A stretch of 64,000 nucleotides of DNA from Stenotrophomonas koreensis (GCF_001431525.1 NZ_LDJH01000011.1:1-64000), one strand, 5' to 3'; shown: positions 47,843 to 56,247, numbered from the stretch's first letter. Numbers and translations: made by a program. The notes: a model not told the origin generated them from the letters alone.

Positions 47843-49426
47843 TCAGCCAGCCAGCTGGCGGCGCAGGGCGGCGGTACGTCCGGCATAGTCGTCCGCTTCG
47901 GCACATTCCAGCCGTACTGGCACGGCGAGCGCGGCAATGGCCTGCGCCAGCCCGGGCACGACGGCACCGGCAAACAGCAGCGGCAGGCGCTGGCCCAGGC
48001 GCAGCAGCTCGACCACGTTGGCATGCACGCGCGCAGTGTCCGGCCCGGCCACGCGCCGGCGCGCGCCGGCCGACGGTGCCAGCCACGGCCACAACAGGTG
48101 GCGCTCGCGCTCCCATTGCCAGGCCTCGGCCATATGGCCGCCGGCGCGGTGCACCTGCGGGTCAGGCAACTGCTGCAGGAAGGTCTGGCACTCGGCCGCA
48201 TCCAGCAGCCACGGCCGGTGCAACACCACGCCACTGACCTGGCCGGCCAGTGCGGCCACCAGCGCCGGCACATAGCCACCGGCAGCCTCGTGTGCCTGCA
48301 CCTCCAGTGGCTGGCCGCCGGCCAGCCGGGTGCTGACAGCCAACAGCGCGGCGTGCATGGTGGCCGCCTCCGGCGCGTGCGCGGTTTCGCACGAGGCACC
48401 ATGGCCGGGCAGCTCGACCAGCAACTGGGTACGTGCATCGGCCACCACCTCCTCCGGCTGCAGCGGACGCTGACCCGGGGCGTGGATGTGCAGCACCGCG
48501 CCCTGCTGGCCCTGCCGCACCCACACGGCCACCTCACCGACGGCGGTATCCACGATCTGGCGGTACCAGCCCTCCAGCACGCGCGCGCCCAGATCAACCG
48601 ATGCCGGTCCGAGTGCATCGGTGGTGTCGGCCAGGATCGCATCCATGCGCCGGTGCAGGCCGTCCACATCCTCGTGCTCGATCACGCAGGCCACGTTGTC
48701 CGGCAGCGCCGGCAGGCGTTCGTGGTGAGGCAGCAGCACGTCGGTGGAGCGGTAGACCAGCCAGGCCGGGCAGCGCAGCTCGGCCACGCGCTGGCGCTGG
48801 GTGTAGGCAAAGGCCGCGCCATAGCCGATGCGGTAGTTGTCGCCGACATCCAGGATGTCCATCGCCGCGTCATGCGTGCCTGCGGGCGTGTACGGCGGCA
48901 GCACGATCGCGCAGTCGGCCGACGGGTCGCACCACGGGAAGAAGTACAGCTGCTCGCGCATGCGCGACCACAGCCAGCGCAGGTGGCCACCATCCCAGCT
49001 GGGCACGAACGGCGGCAGGTACTTGTCGGTGTAGCGCGCACGCTCGGCATCGTTGAACAGCGCGTAGCCGTCGATCACCAGCGCGCTCAGCCGCTCCGGC
49101 GCGATCCAGCCCAGGTGCATGCCGATCAGGCCGCCGGTGTGCATGCCGAACAGCGCGAACTTCCCGATGCCCAGCGCATCGGCAAAGGCCAGGGTGGCGC
49201 GGGCGAAGCCATCGATGTCCTGCTCGCCCGGCAATGGATCGGAGTAGCCAAAGCCCGGGGTATCGGGCGCGATCACCGTGTAGCGGCCGGCAAAGCGCTC
49301 GATCATCGACAGCCACATCCGCGAGTTCTGTGGCGACTGGTGCAACAGGATCAACACCGGGCCGCTGCCGGCGTAACGGTAGTGCACATGCCGGTTGCCG
49401 ATGCGTACGAATTGCCGCTGGATCAT
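47843..49426 (-). CDS. Double-length alpha/beta hydrolase with atypical nucleophile elbow
   Basis: A 527-residue protein. Residues 1-300 form a classical alpha/beta hydrolase: LILLHQSPQNSRMW (oxyanion), VIAPDTPGFGYSD, an elbow FGMHTGGL with H96 at the nucleophile position instead of serine, and later acid/base candidates in STDVLLP and EDVDGLHRR. Residues 300-527 look like a second, degenerate copy (LLVELPGHGAS, then VQAHEAAGGYVPALVAAL). Such GxHTG proteins may use other chemistry. The gene is divergent from the membrane protein at 49567 across operator B. Confidence 0.78.
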   Translation of the reverse strand: MIQRQFVRIGNRHVHYRYAGSGPVLILLHQSPQNSRMWLSMIERFAGRYTVIAPDTPGFGYSDPLPGEQDIDGFARATLAFADALGIGKFALFGMHTGGLIGMHLGWIAPERLSALVIDGYALFNDAERARYTDKYLPPFVPSWDGGHLRWLWSRMREQLYFFPWCDPSADCAIVLPPYTPAGTHDAAMDILDVGDNYRIGYGAAFAYTQRQRVAELRCPAWLVYRSTDVLLPHHERLPALPDNVACVIEHEDVDGLHRRMDAILADTTDALGPASVDLGARVLEGWYRQIVDTAVGEVAVWVRQGQQGAVLHIHAPGQRPLQPEEVVADARTQLLVELPGHGASCETAHAPEAATMHAALLAVSTRLAGGQPLEVQAHEAAGGYVPALVAALAGQVSGVVLHRPWLLDAAECQTFLQQLPDPQVHRAGGHMAEAWQWERERHLLWPWLAPSAGARRRVAGPDTARVHANVVELLRLGQRLPLLFAGAVVPGLAQAIAALAVPVRLECAEADDYAGRTAALRRQLAG

Positions 49427-49480
49427 GCCTGCTCCTGGAGATGTGGGCGGTGGCGGAAGGTATCAGTCACGCTTTGACCA

Positions 49481-49500
49481 TTGACATACCAATATGTCAA
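49481..49500. promoter_or_regulatory. Candidate operator B, perfect inverted repeat
   Basis: TTGACATACCAATATGTCAA is a perfect inverted repeat (eight-base arms, four-base spacer) in the divergent gap between the alpha/beta hydrolase and the membrane protein/SDR operon. It shares GxCATA-C...TAT...CA with operator A. Confidence 0.65.
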
Positions 49501-49566
49501 TAAGGCAGGCACCGCCAGCCCGGCATATGACCTGCGCCGGCGGCTTCCTTCACTACGGAGAGTGCC

Positions 49567-50232
49567 GTGGAACACCACATGTACCTGGTTTATGCCCACC
49601 TGCTGCTGTTTGCGTACTGGCTGGCCCCGGACTGGGGCGTATATGTGACCTCGGCCTATGTCGCCCGCGCCGACCTGCCGCTGGCCGAGCGCCGGCGCTT
49701 CCTGCAGGCCGCGCTGCGCATCGACCTGGTGCCACGCTCGTGCCTGATCCTGCTGCTGCCGCTGGGCCTGCAGCTGGCCAGCAACCTGCAGCTGATAGCG
49801 CTGCCGGCCGGGTCGATGGCGCTGATCTGGGCTGCCGGGATCGCCTGGCTGCTGCTGTCCTGGTCGGTCTACCGGCACCCGGCCGATGCGCTGGGCCAGC
49901 GCCTGAAGCGGATCGACCATGGCATCCGCGTGGTGCTGGCGCTGGTGCTGATCGGCAGCGGCAGCTGGGCGCTGGTCACCGGCCAGGGCGTGTATGTCGG
50001 CTGGCTGGCGGCCAAGCTGGTCGGCTTCGGCCTGCTGCTGATCCTGGGCCTGGTGCTGCGCCGGATCATGGGCGGCTGGGCCAGTGGCTTTGCCCGGCTC
50101 GAGGCCGAGGGCTCGACCCCGGCCACCGAGGCGATCTTCCGTGACAGCCTGCGCCGCGCGCGGCCGATTGTCTGGGTGTTCTGGACCACCAGCGCGCTGA
50201 TGGCCTTTGCCGGCCTGCTCAAACCCTTCTGA
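49567..50232 (+). CDS. Hypothetical four-to-six-helix membrane protein (paralogue 1)
   Basis: A 221-residue inner-membrane protein starting at GTG with GGAG six bases upstream. Conserved features shared with the protein at 53551 are LLLFAYWLAPDWGVY, RIDLVPRSCLILLLPLG, RIDHGIRVVLAL and AAKLVGFGLLLILGLVLR. No named family is certain; the layout (histidine and aspartate near the first helix, Asp-x-x-Pro-Arg after) could mean a cofactor or proton site. It forms an operon with the SDR gene eleven bases later. Confidence 0.72.
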   Translation: MEHHMYLVYAHLLLFAYWLAPDWGVYVTSAYVARADLPLAERRRFLQAALRIDLVPRSCLILLLPLGLQLASNLQLIALPAGSMALIWAAGIAWLLLSWSVYRHPADALGQRLKRIDHGIRVVLALVLIGSGSWALVTGQGVYVGWLAAKLVGFGLLLILGLVLRRIMGGWASGFARLEAEGSTPATEAIFRDSLRRARPIVWVFWTTSALMAFAGLLKPF

Positions 50233-50243
50233 GGAAACCTGCC

Positions 50244-51032
50244 ATGCATACAGCCAATCCCGCCAGCATCGTGCTGCCACCGCGGATGCACCTGGTCGTC
50301 GTCGGCGGCTGCGGTGGCATCGGCCACGCCATCGTCCAGGCCGCGCATGCCCAGCAGGCGCAGATCAGCGTGGTCGACCTGGCCCAGTCGCTGCAGCAGC
50401 GCCCACTGCCGGACGGCGTGCACGGCGTGGCTGCCGACATCCGCGACCCGGCCGCGGTCAGCGCCGCATTCGCGCAGGTGGCCGCGCACCACCCGCAGAT
50501 CGACGGCCTGGTCAATGTCGCCGGCTACACCGGTGGCCTGCAGACCCTGGACGGGCTGGAGGCGGCAGTGTTCGAGGACATCCACCAGGGCAACCTGCGC
50601 GGCGCCCTGCACTGCTGCCAGCAGGCGCTGCCGTTGCTGCGCCAGGCGCCGCACCCGGCCATCGTCAATGTCTCCACCGGGATCGCCAGCATCGGCGCGG
50701 CCGGCTATGGCGCCTATGCCATCGCCAAGGCCGGCTTGAATGCGCTCACCCGCGTGCTCGCCGCCGAGGCCGCGCCGCAGGTGAGGGTCAATGCGGTGGC
50801 ACCGGGCGGGGTGGATACCGCCTTCCTGCGCGGCGGCTATGGCCGCGGCGGGCGCGAGGACGGTGCACCGCTGCGCCTGGACATCGATGCCTATGCGGCC
50901 AGGGTGCCGCTGGGCCGGATCGGCGTGGCCGCCGACATCGCCGCGCCGGTGCTGTTCCTGCTCAGCGATGCGGCCGCCTACATCAGCGGCCAGGTGCTGC
51001 ACGTCAACGGCGGCGCGCTGATGCGTGACTGA
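50244..51032 (+). CDS. Short-chain dehydrogenase/reductase
   Basis: A 262-residue SDR. The NAD(P) site is VVVGGCGGIGHAIV (G21-G27), the NVAGY motif follows near residue 91, and the catalytic set is S144, Y158 and K162 (YxxxK in GAYAIAKAGL). The C-terminal GGVDTAFLRGG and SGQVLHVNGGALM are typical. It probably oxidises or reduces a hydroxyl/carbonyl of the pathway substrate. It follows the first membrane paralogue and ends before operator C and a terminator. Confidence 0.9.
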   Translation: MHTANPASIVLPPRMHLVVVGGCGGIGHAIVQAAHAQQAQISVVDLAQSLQQRPLPDGVHGVAADIRDPAAVSAAFAQVAAHHPQIDGLVNVAGYTGGLQTLDGLEAAVFEDIHQGNLRGALHCCQQALPLLRQAPHPAIVNVSTGIASIGAAGYGAYAIAKAGLNALTRVLAAEAAPQVRVNAVAPGGVDTAFLRGGYGRGGREDGAPLRLDIDAYAARVPLGRIGVAADIAAPVLFLLSDAAAYISGQVLHVNGGALMRD

Positions 51033-51060
51033 AGGCGGTAGCGGCAACGGCACCCAGGTA

Positions 51061-51095
51061 TCAATGACATATCGATGGCACCTTTAAGTCATTGA
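51061..51095. promoter_or_regulatory. Candidate operator C with long inverted repeat
   Basis: TCAATGAC (51061-51068) and GTCATTGA (51088-51095) are exact inverted repeats around TATCGATGGCACC. The left half TGACATATCG matches operator A closely. It lies after the SDR stop and before a terminator. Confidence 0.45.
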
Positions 51096-51117
51096 TGCAC
51101 CAATCAGGTGCAACTTC

Positions 51118-51143
51118 AACGCCCCATTACGGGGCGTTTTTTT
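51118..51143 (+). terminator. Rho-independent terminator after the SDR gene
   Basis: AACGCCCC-ATTAC-GGGGCGTT followed by seven T in total. A smaller hairpin TGCACC-AATCA-GGTGCA lies just before it (51096-51112). Confidence 0.93.
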
Positions 51144-51256
51144 ATTTCCCATCTACAAACAGTCACTTGCATAAGAAACAACGTGTTGCGCAGCAGCGAA
51201 AAAGAAAGTCAATAGACCGATTGTCCAAAACCGTCGCAGGCTTAATACTCTATTCA

Positions 51257-51271
51257 CATATTGATATAGCA
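51257..51271. promoter_or_regulatory. Candidate operator D upstream of the TonB receptor
   Basis: CATATTGATATAGCA matches operator A (CATATCGTTATAGCA) at 13 of 15 positions and lies 79 bases before the receptor start. The rest of the 204-base leader between the terminator and the ATG is AT-richer than average and contains no gene. Confidence 0.55.
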
Positions 51272-51349
51272 ATGCAGCAATTTGTTTCTCCCCACGGCAA
51301 GACCCGAAACAAGCGTTCTTCATCCTCCACCGCGTTCCAGAGGCGAGTC

Positions 51350-53470
51350 ATGAAAGAAGTTATGTACCGGAGTGCATTGGCAGTTGCGATCGTGACTGCC
51401 CTTGGTAGTGGCAATGCCCAGGCCCAGTCGACCCAGTCGACCGATGAGCAGGCCGTGCAGCTGGACCAGGTCAGCGTGACCGCCCAGCGTCGCGAGCAGC
51501 AAGTGCAGAAAACCCCGCTCAGCCTGACCGTGATTTCCGGCCCCGAGCTGGAGCGGATGCAGGTCACCCGCGTGGATGATGTCAAGTTCACCACGCCCAA
51601 CATCATCATCGAGCAGAACACCGGCACCAGCTCCGGCGCCAAGATCATCATGCGCGGCGTCGGCGCCGACGAATCGATGTTCACCAATGACCCGGCGGTG
51701 GCGCTGTACATCGACGATGTCTACATCGCCCGCCAGAACGGCGCGATGTTCGACCTCTACGATGTCGAGCGCATCGAAGTGCTGCGCGGCCCGCAGGGCA
51801 CGCTGTATGGCCGCAATGCCACCGGCGGTGCGATCCGCTACATCTCCAAGAAGCCAACCGGCGAAGACCGACTGTCGGCGGACCTGAGCGTGGGCAACCT
51901 CGGCCGTCTGGATGGCCGGGTGATGTTCGCCACCCGCGTCGGCGAGACCCTGGACGTGTCGGCCGCCGTGCTCAGCCGCAACCGCGACGGCATCCTGCAT
52001 GACCAGGTCGGCAACCGCGATGTCAACGACCAGGACGTACTGGCCGGCCGTCTGGCCCTGGCCAGCACCTGGGGCGAAGCCTCGTATGCCACCTTGAGCA
52101 TCGACCGCCTGCGCGAGCGCTCGACCCCGGCCTGGGGCACCCCGGTGGGCATGGTCGATGACAAGGTGTTCCCGCAGCTGGGCAGTTTCTACCAGACCCG
52201 CACCGACGCCGAAGGCCTGAGCGACATGGACCAGTTCGGCGTCGCGCTGACCAGCGAAACCGACTTCGGCAGCTTCTCCTGGCGCAACATCCTGCACTAC
52301 CGCACGATGGACCATCACTTCTACATGGACGTCGATGGCACCGACCAGATGCGCTACCACCTGGAACAGGACCAGCAGCAGAAGCAGCGCGGCTACGAGG
52401 CCCAGTTCACCTCCCAGCACGATGGCCCGTTCAACTGGGTGGCCGGCGTGTTCGCCTTCCAGGAAAGCAACGACCAGCCGACCCGCTCGGACATCTTCGC
52501 CCGCGGCGCCACCACCTATTACGTGGAACAGGACACCACCGCCTGGGCGGTCTACGCCCAGGGCGGCTATGACTTCAGCGACAGGCTGACCCTGACCCTG
52601 GGTGGGCGTTACAGCTCGGAGAACAAGGACTTCAACGTGGTTGCCCGGCGCAACGACGGCAGCATCGACTTCACCAAGGCGCTGGACAAGACCTGGACCC
52701 GCCCGGACTGGAAGGTGATGCTCGATTACGACTTCAACGACAACATCATGGGCTATGCCAGCGTCACCACCGGCTTCAAGAGCGGTGGCTACAACGGCCG
52801 CGGCACCACGTTTGCCACCATCACCCCGGTCGATGCCGAGACCCTGACCGCGTATGAAATCGGGGTAAAAACCACGCTGCTGGACAACCGCGTGCGCTTG
52901 AACGCCAACTACTACCGGCTCGATTACGACGGCATCCAGCTGACCGCAGTCAACCCGGAAGGCGTGTTCGTGATGACCAATGCCACCGGCGCGCTGATCC
53001 AGGGCATCGAAGTGGACCTGCAGGCGCAGGTCACCCGCAAGCTGAAGGTCAACGCCAGCTTCGGCACCATCGATGGCGAATACCAGAACTACAGCGATGC
53101 CAATGCTGCCTACTTCAACGGCCGCTCGATGAAGAGCTCGCCGGACCTGCAGTGGAACATCGGTGCCAGCTACGTGCAGCCACTGGCCACTGCCGACCTG
53201 GTACTCAGCGCCCAGGCCCGTTACACCGATGAGTATTACCAGAACCAGGACACCTCGCGGCTGATCATGACCCGCGCCAATACCGAGTACAACGCACGCG
53301 TGGCCTATGAACCGCATGATGCCAACTGGTCGGTGGCACTGTGGGGCAAGAACCTGAGCAACGAGTTCTCCTCCACCGGTGGCTTTGACATCGCTGGCCT
53401 GGGCATCGGCGTGATCTACCCGAACGTGCCACGCACTTACGGCGTCGAGTTCAAGTACCGGTTCTGGTAA
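51350..53470 (+). CDS. TonB-dependent outer-membrane receptor
   Basis: A 706-residue receptor. A signal peptide (about residues 1-26), a TonB-box-like QLDQVSVTAQRR and a plug domain (QKTPLSLTVISGPELERM to LRGPQGTLYGRNATGGAI) precede a 22-strand barrel ending in YGVEFKYRFW. It has no N-terminal signalling domain. It belongs to the FecA/CirA-like large family often used for oligomers or aromatic compounds by Xanthomonadaceae and sphingomonads; the substrate is unknown. The start at 51350 has GAGGCGAG upstream. A membrane paralogue gene follows after a hairpin. Confidence 0.92.
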   Translation: MKEVMYRSALAVAIVTALGSGNAQAQSTQSTDEQAVQLDQVSVTAQRREQQVQKTPLSLTVISGPELERMQVTRVDDVKFTTPNIIIEQNTGTSSGAKIIMRGVGADESMFTNDPAVALYIDDVYIARQNGAMFDLYDVERIEVLRGPQGTLYGRNATGGAIRYISKKPTGEDRLSADLSVGNLGRLDGRVMFATRVGETLDVSAAVLSRNRDGILHDQVGNRDVNDQDVLAGRLALASTWGEASYATLSIDRLRERSTPAWGTPVGMVDDKVFPQLGSFYQTRTDAEGLSDMDQFGVALTSETDFGSFSWRNILHYRTMDHHFYMDVDGTDQMRYHLEQDQQQKQRGYEAQFTSQHDGPFNWVAGVFAFQESNDQPTRSDIFARGATTYYVEQDTTAWAVYAQGGYDFSDRLTLTLGGRYSSENKDFNVVARRNDGSIDFTKALDKTWTRPDWKVMLDYDFNDNIMGYASVTTGFKSGGYNGRGTTFATITPVDAETLTAYEIGVKTTLLDNRVRLNANYYRLDYDGIQLTAVNPEGVFVMTNATGALIQGIEVDLQAQVTRKLKVNASFGTIDGEYQNYSDANAAYFNGRSMKSSPDLQWNIGASYVQPLATADLVLSAQARYTDEYYQNQDTSRLIMTRANTEYNARVAYEPHDANWSVALWGKNLSNEFSSTGGFDIAGLGIGVIYPNVPRTYGVEFKYRFW

Positions 53471-53505
53471 GCACAGCGGACGAAAACCCTTCCCACCCGT
53501 ACCAC

Positions 53506-53529
53506 CTGCCGCTCCCATCCGGGAGCGGC
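53506..53529. other. Intercistronic hairpin after the TonB receptor
   Basis: TGCCGCTCCC and GGGAGCGGCA form a perfect ten-base-pair stem with an ATCC loop. There is no T run, so it may stabilise the receptor mRNA while allowing read-through into the next gene. Confidence 0.6.
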
Positions 53530-53550
53530 AGCGTCACGAGAGCCCTGACC

Positions 53551-54213
53551 ATGGATTACGCGTTGTTGTTGCTGTTGCACCTGCTCATTGCCGGCTACTG
53601 GCTGGGTGGTGACCTGGGCGTGTTCTATATCGCCGGCAAGATTGCCGACCCCGCCCAGCCGCTGGCCGTGCGCCTGTTCTCGGCCAAATCGATGCTGCTG
53701 CTGGACATGATCCCGCGCAGCTGCCTGATCCTGGCCTTCGGCAGTGGCGTGACCCTGGCCACGCAGATGGGCCTGCTGCCAATCAATGGCTGGCTGTGGC
53801 TGGTCTGGCTGCTGACCGCGCTGTGGATGGGGCTGGCCTGGTTTGCCTTCCTCAAGGAACACTCCCCACTGGGCCACCGCATTGCGCAGATTGACTTCGG
53901 CCTGCGCCTGCTGGTCCTGGCTGCCTGTGTCGGTGCCGGCATCGATGCCTTCAGCGATGGCGGCCTGGTGCCGCAGGTGCGCTGGCTGGCGGTCAAGCTG
54001 CTGCTGTTTGCCACCATCATCGCGATGGGCCTGCTGGTACGCATCCAGCTCAAACCCTTCGGCCCCCTGTTCGGCAAGGTCGCCAGCAACACCGCCAGCG
54101 ATGCCGAACAACAGGCACTGAAGCAGCTGGTGGACCGGGTCAAGATTCCGGTACTGCTGATCTGGACCTGCATCATCGTGATCGCCGCCTTCGGCAAGCT
54201 CAAACTGATCTGA
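53551..54213 (+). CDS. Hypothetical membrane protein (paralogue 2)
   Basis: A 220-residue inner-membrane protein resembling the one at 49567 in length and motif order: LLIAGYWLGGDLGVFY, LDMIPRSCLILAFGSG, QIDFGLRLLVLAA and VKLLLFATIIAMGLLVR. Two paralogues in one catabolic region, one behind an SDR operon and one behind the receptor, suggest related transport or electron-transfer roles; that is inference. A terminator ends this unit 38 bases later. Confidence 0.72.
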   Translation: MDYALLLLLHLLIAGYWLGGDLGVFYIAGKIADPAQPLAVRLFSAKSMLLLDMIPRSCLILAFGSGVTLATQMGLLPINGWLWLVWLLTALWMGLAWFAFLKEHSPLGHRIAQIDFGLRLLVLAACVGAGIDAFSDGGLVPQVRWLAVKLLLFATIIAMGLLVRIQLKPFGPLFGKVASNTASDAEQQALKQLVDRVKIPVLLIWTCIIVIAAFGKLKLI

Positions 54214-54250
54214 GCGCCCCCTCCGGATACCCAAGCTCCTCGCTCTCTTC

Positions 54251-54278
54251 AAGGCCCGCATCGCGGGCCTTCTTTTTG
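54251..54278 (+). terminator. Rho-independent terminator
   Basis: AAGGCCCGC-ATC-GCGGGCCTT followed by CTTTTT, directly after the second membrane paralogue gene. Confidence 0.93.
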
Positions 54279-54288
54279 GGTGGGAAAT

Positions 54289-54345
54289 GAGTGAGGAGTG
54301 CGGTGCGAGGAACGAGTAACGAGGAAAGAGGAGTGAGGAAAGGGG
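54289..54345. repeat. Purine-rich repeat related to the block at 8.8-9.1 kb
   Basis: This block is made of GAGTGAGGAGTG, GAGGAACGAG and GAGGAGTGAGGAAAG words, the same words found in the 129-bp repeats at 8787-9078. Both blocks adjoin a strong terminator, so a dispersed family seems likely. Confidence 0.7.
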
Positions 54346-54427
54346 AATACTGGGAGATGAGTTGCTGAGGCCTGAAGAAGGCCCTGCAGGAATCAACCGC
54401 CTTGATCAGGCGGCCATGAACATTGCT

Positions 54428-54921
54428 TGTGTGGGAGCGAGCTTGCTCGCGATGCTTTACGCCTTGCCGAGCATCCTGCTTCGCGCGCTAGCGCGCTCCC
54501 ACAAGGGCCGCCACTTTCCCTTTTAGCGGCGCCGCCACAACCCCAGGATGCGACGGCACCTTGCCAGGCAGGAGCAGAAGTTTTCAGCTCTTTCCAAACA
54601 GTCCGTGATTTCGGGGTAGAACACCGCACAGGTGCACTACTGCAAATCATGCACCACGCCATGCACCGCCACGGACAGGCAACAGGCTTTTGTGGGAGCG
54701 CGCTCGCGCGCGAATCGACTCTCCTGCCATCACGGCAGTGCACTCGCGCACGACGAGCCGTGGCAACCTCGACTCCCACAAAAGCATCGGCATCGCGACC
54801 TTAGTCGCTCCAACAAAAGCAGGAGCATCGCGAGCAAGCTCGCTCCCACAAAATCGGGCAGGAAAGCATCGCGCTCGATGCCGGCCATGTAGCTCGTGTG
54901 GGAGCGCGCTCGCGCGCGAAA
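54428..54921. repeat. Cluster of REP-like palindromic elements
   Basis: Six elements lie in the 726-base gene-free stretch between 54213 and 54940. Plus-oriented TGTGGGAGCG(A/C)GCT copies start near 54430, 54691 and 54898. Inverted copies lie near 54480-54505, 54792-54818 (degenerate) and 54823-54853. Each is a head of GTGGGAG and an imperfect hairpin such as GCGAGCTTGCTCGC. These resemble extragenic palindromes of pseudomonads and Stenotrophomonas. No RAYT transposase gene is present in the window. Confidence 0.9.
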
Positions 54922-54939
54922 AGTGCTGCCAGTCCGGCC

Positions 54940-56199
54940 TCAGGAGGTTGCCGCTGGTGCGCGGCCTTCCCGGCCACCGGCTTCCCAGGCCAGTCGGCGC
55001 TCATCGCGCACGAACAGCGAGGCCAGCAGGCCGGTACAGACCATCGCGGCCATCACCGCAAACGCCACGCCGTAATTGCCGAAATGGTCGAACATCACCG
55101 CGCTGAGCCAGATGCCGAGCCCGGCCGAGGTTGCATCCATCAGCGAGATGGTGCCGAGGATCTTGCCAGCCGAGCCGAGGCCGAAGGCATCGACGATCTG
55201 CAGCTGCAGCACCGCATACAGGCCGCCCCAGCCCAGGCCCATCACCACCAGCCCGGTCCACAGCAGTTCGGCACGCTGGCTGGCCAGGATCAGGCTGCCC
55301 AGCGCCATCAGCGCGACATTGCAGACGAACACCCGCTTGGGCGAACAGATGTCGGCCAGGAAGCCGAACAGGAACTTGCCGACCATGCCCAAGCCGAACA
55401 GCAGGAACATGCCATCGGCGGCACGTTCGGCGCTGAACTGCAGGTCGCGCATGTGCAGGATCAGGTGCGAGGACAGCGACATGATCGCCCAGAAGGTGGT
55501 GATCGCCACCACTGCCAGCGCCCAGAACGTCGGCGTGCACAGGGCCTGGCGGTAGCTCAGGTCCGGCCACTGGCTGGCCGCCTGCTGCTTGGCGGTGCGT
55601 GGATGGTCATGCCCCCACGGCTGCAGGCCCATGCGCTGCGGGGTACGCACCAGCACCAGGCTGAGCACGAACAGCGCCACCGGCAGCAGCGCCATCCAGA
55701 TGAAGCTCTCGCGCCAGCCGTGTGCCGGCAGCAGCGCGGTGATCAGCTTCGGGATCAGCATCCCGCCCAGGCTGGAGCCGACCAGGGCGATGCCCAGTGC
55801 GGTGCCACGCTGGGTATTGAACCACTGCGAGACCATGATCACCGCCACGCTCAGGCCCGAACTGACCACCACCGCGGCAAAGCCGACATGGATCCAGTAG
55901 ACGTGGGCAATGCTGCTGATCTGCGAATAGGCCACATACAGGATGGCCAGCAGCACGCTGCCGAACAGCACCAGCGCGCGCACCCCGACCCGGTCGATCA
56001 GCGCGCCGATGAACGGCGACAGCAGCGCCGCCAGCAGCAGGTTGAACATGTCGCGGAACTTCAGCGCCCCCCGGCTCCAGCCGAATTCCTCCAGCAGCGA
56101 GGAGTCAAAGGCCGTGATCCCGGTCATGGTCATGCCGTTGGAGATCGAGAGCATGATCATCGCGACCACGCAGATGATCCATGGGTAACAACGCTTCAT
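54940..56199 (-). CDS. MFS transporter (monocarboxylate/oxalate-formate type)
   Basis: A 419-residue inner-membrane transporter with twelve hydrophobic helices and the central loop of MFS proteins after helix six. The N-terminal DSSLLEEFGWSRGALKFRD, the inter-helix IDRVGVRALVLFGS, and SSGLSVAVIMVSQWFNTQRG are typical of the oxalate:formate/monocarboxylate porter group. It would take the substrate, or a carboxylate product, across the inner membrane after the TonB receptor. The start at 56199 fits the first helix. Two operator types lie upstream. Confidence 0.88.
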   Translation of the reverse strand: MKRCYPWIICVVAMIMLSISNGMTMTGITAFDSSLLEEFGWSRGALKFRDMFNLLLAALLSPFIGALIDRVGVRALVLFGSVLLAILYVAYSQISSIAHVYWIHVGFAAVVVSSGLSVAVIMVSQWFNTQRGTALGIALVGSSLGGMLIPKLITALLPAHGWRESFIWMALLPVALFVLSLVLVRTPQRMGLQPWGHDHPRTAKQQAASQWPDLSYRQALCTPTFWALAVVAITTFWAIMSLSSHLILHMRDLQFSAERAADGMFLLFGLGMVGKFLFGFLADICSPKRVFVCNVALMALGSLILASQRAELLWTGLVVMGLGWGGLYAVLQLQIVDAFGLGSAGKILGTISLMDATSAGLGIWLSAVMFDHFGNYGVAFAVMAAMVCTGLLASLFVRDERRLAWEAGGREGRAPAATS

Positions 56200-56235
56200 C
56201 CGCACCCCGTCAAGTTGCTGGAACAGCCGTACCAC

Positions 56236-56247
56236 TTGTCCGGACAA
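56236..56247. promoter_or_regulatory. Candidate operator, palindrome TGTCCGGACA (copy 2)
   Basis: TTGTCCGGACAA is a perfect palindrome 37 bases upstream of the MFS start; its ten-base core is identical to that before the VOC gene at 46799. A further half-like TTGTCCGCGGGGAC occurs at 56278-56291. Confidence 0.5.

Noticed and set aside
54428-54921. CRISPR array
   Set aside because: Repeats are in both orientations, unevenly spaced, palindromic and of varied sequence; there are no cas genes.
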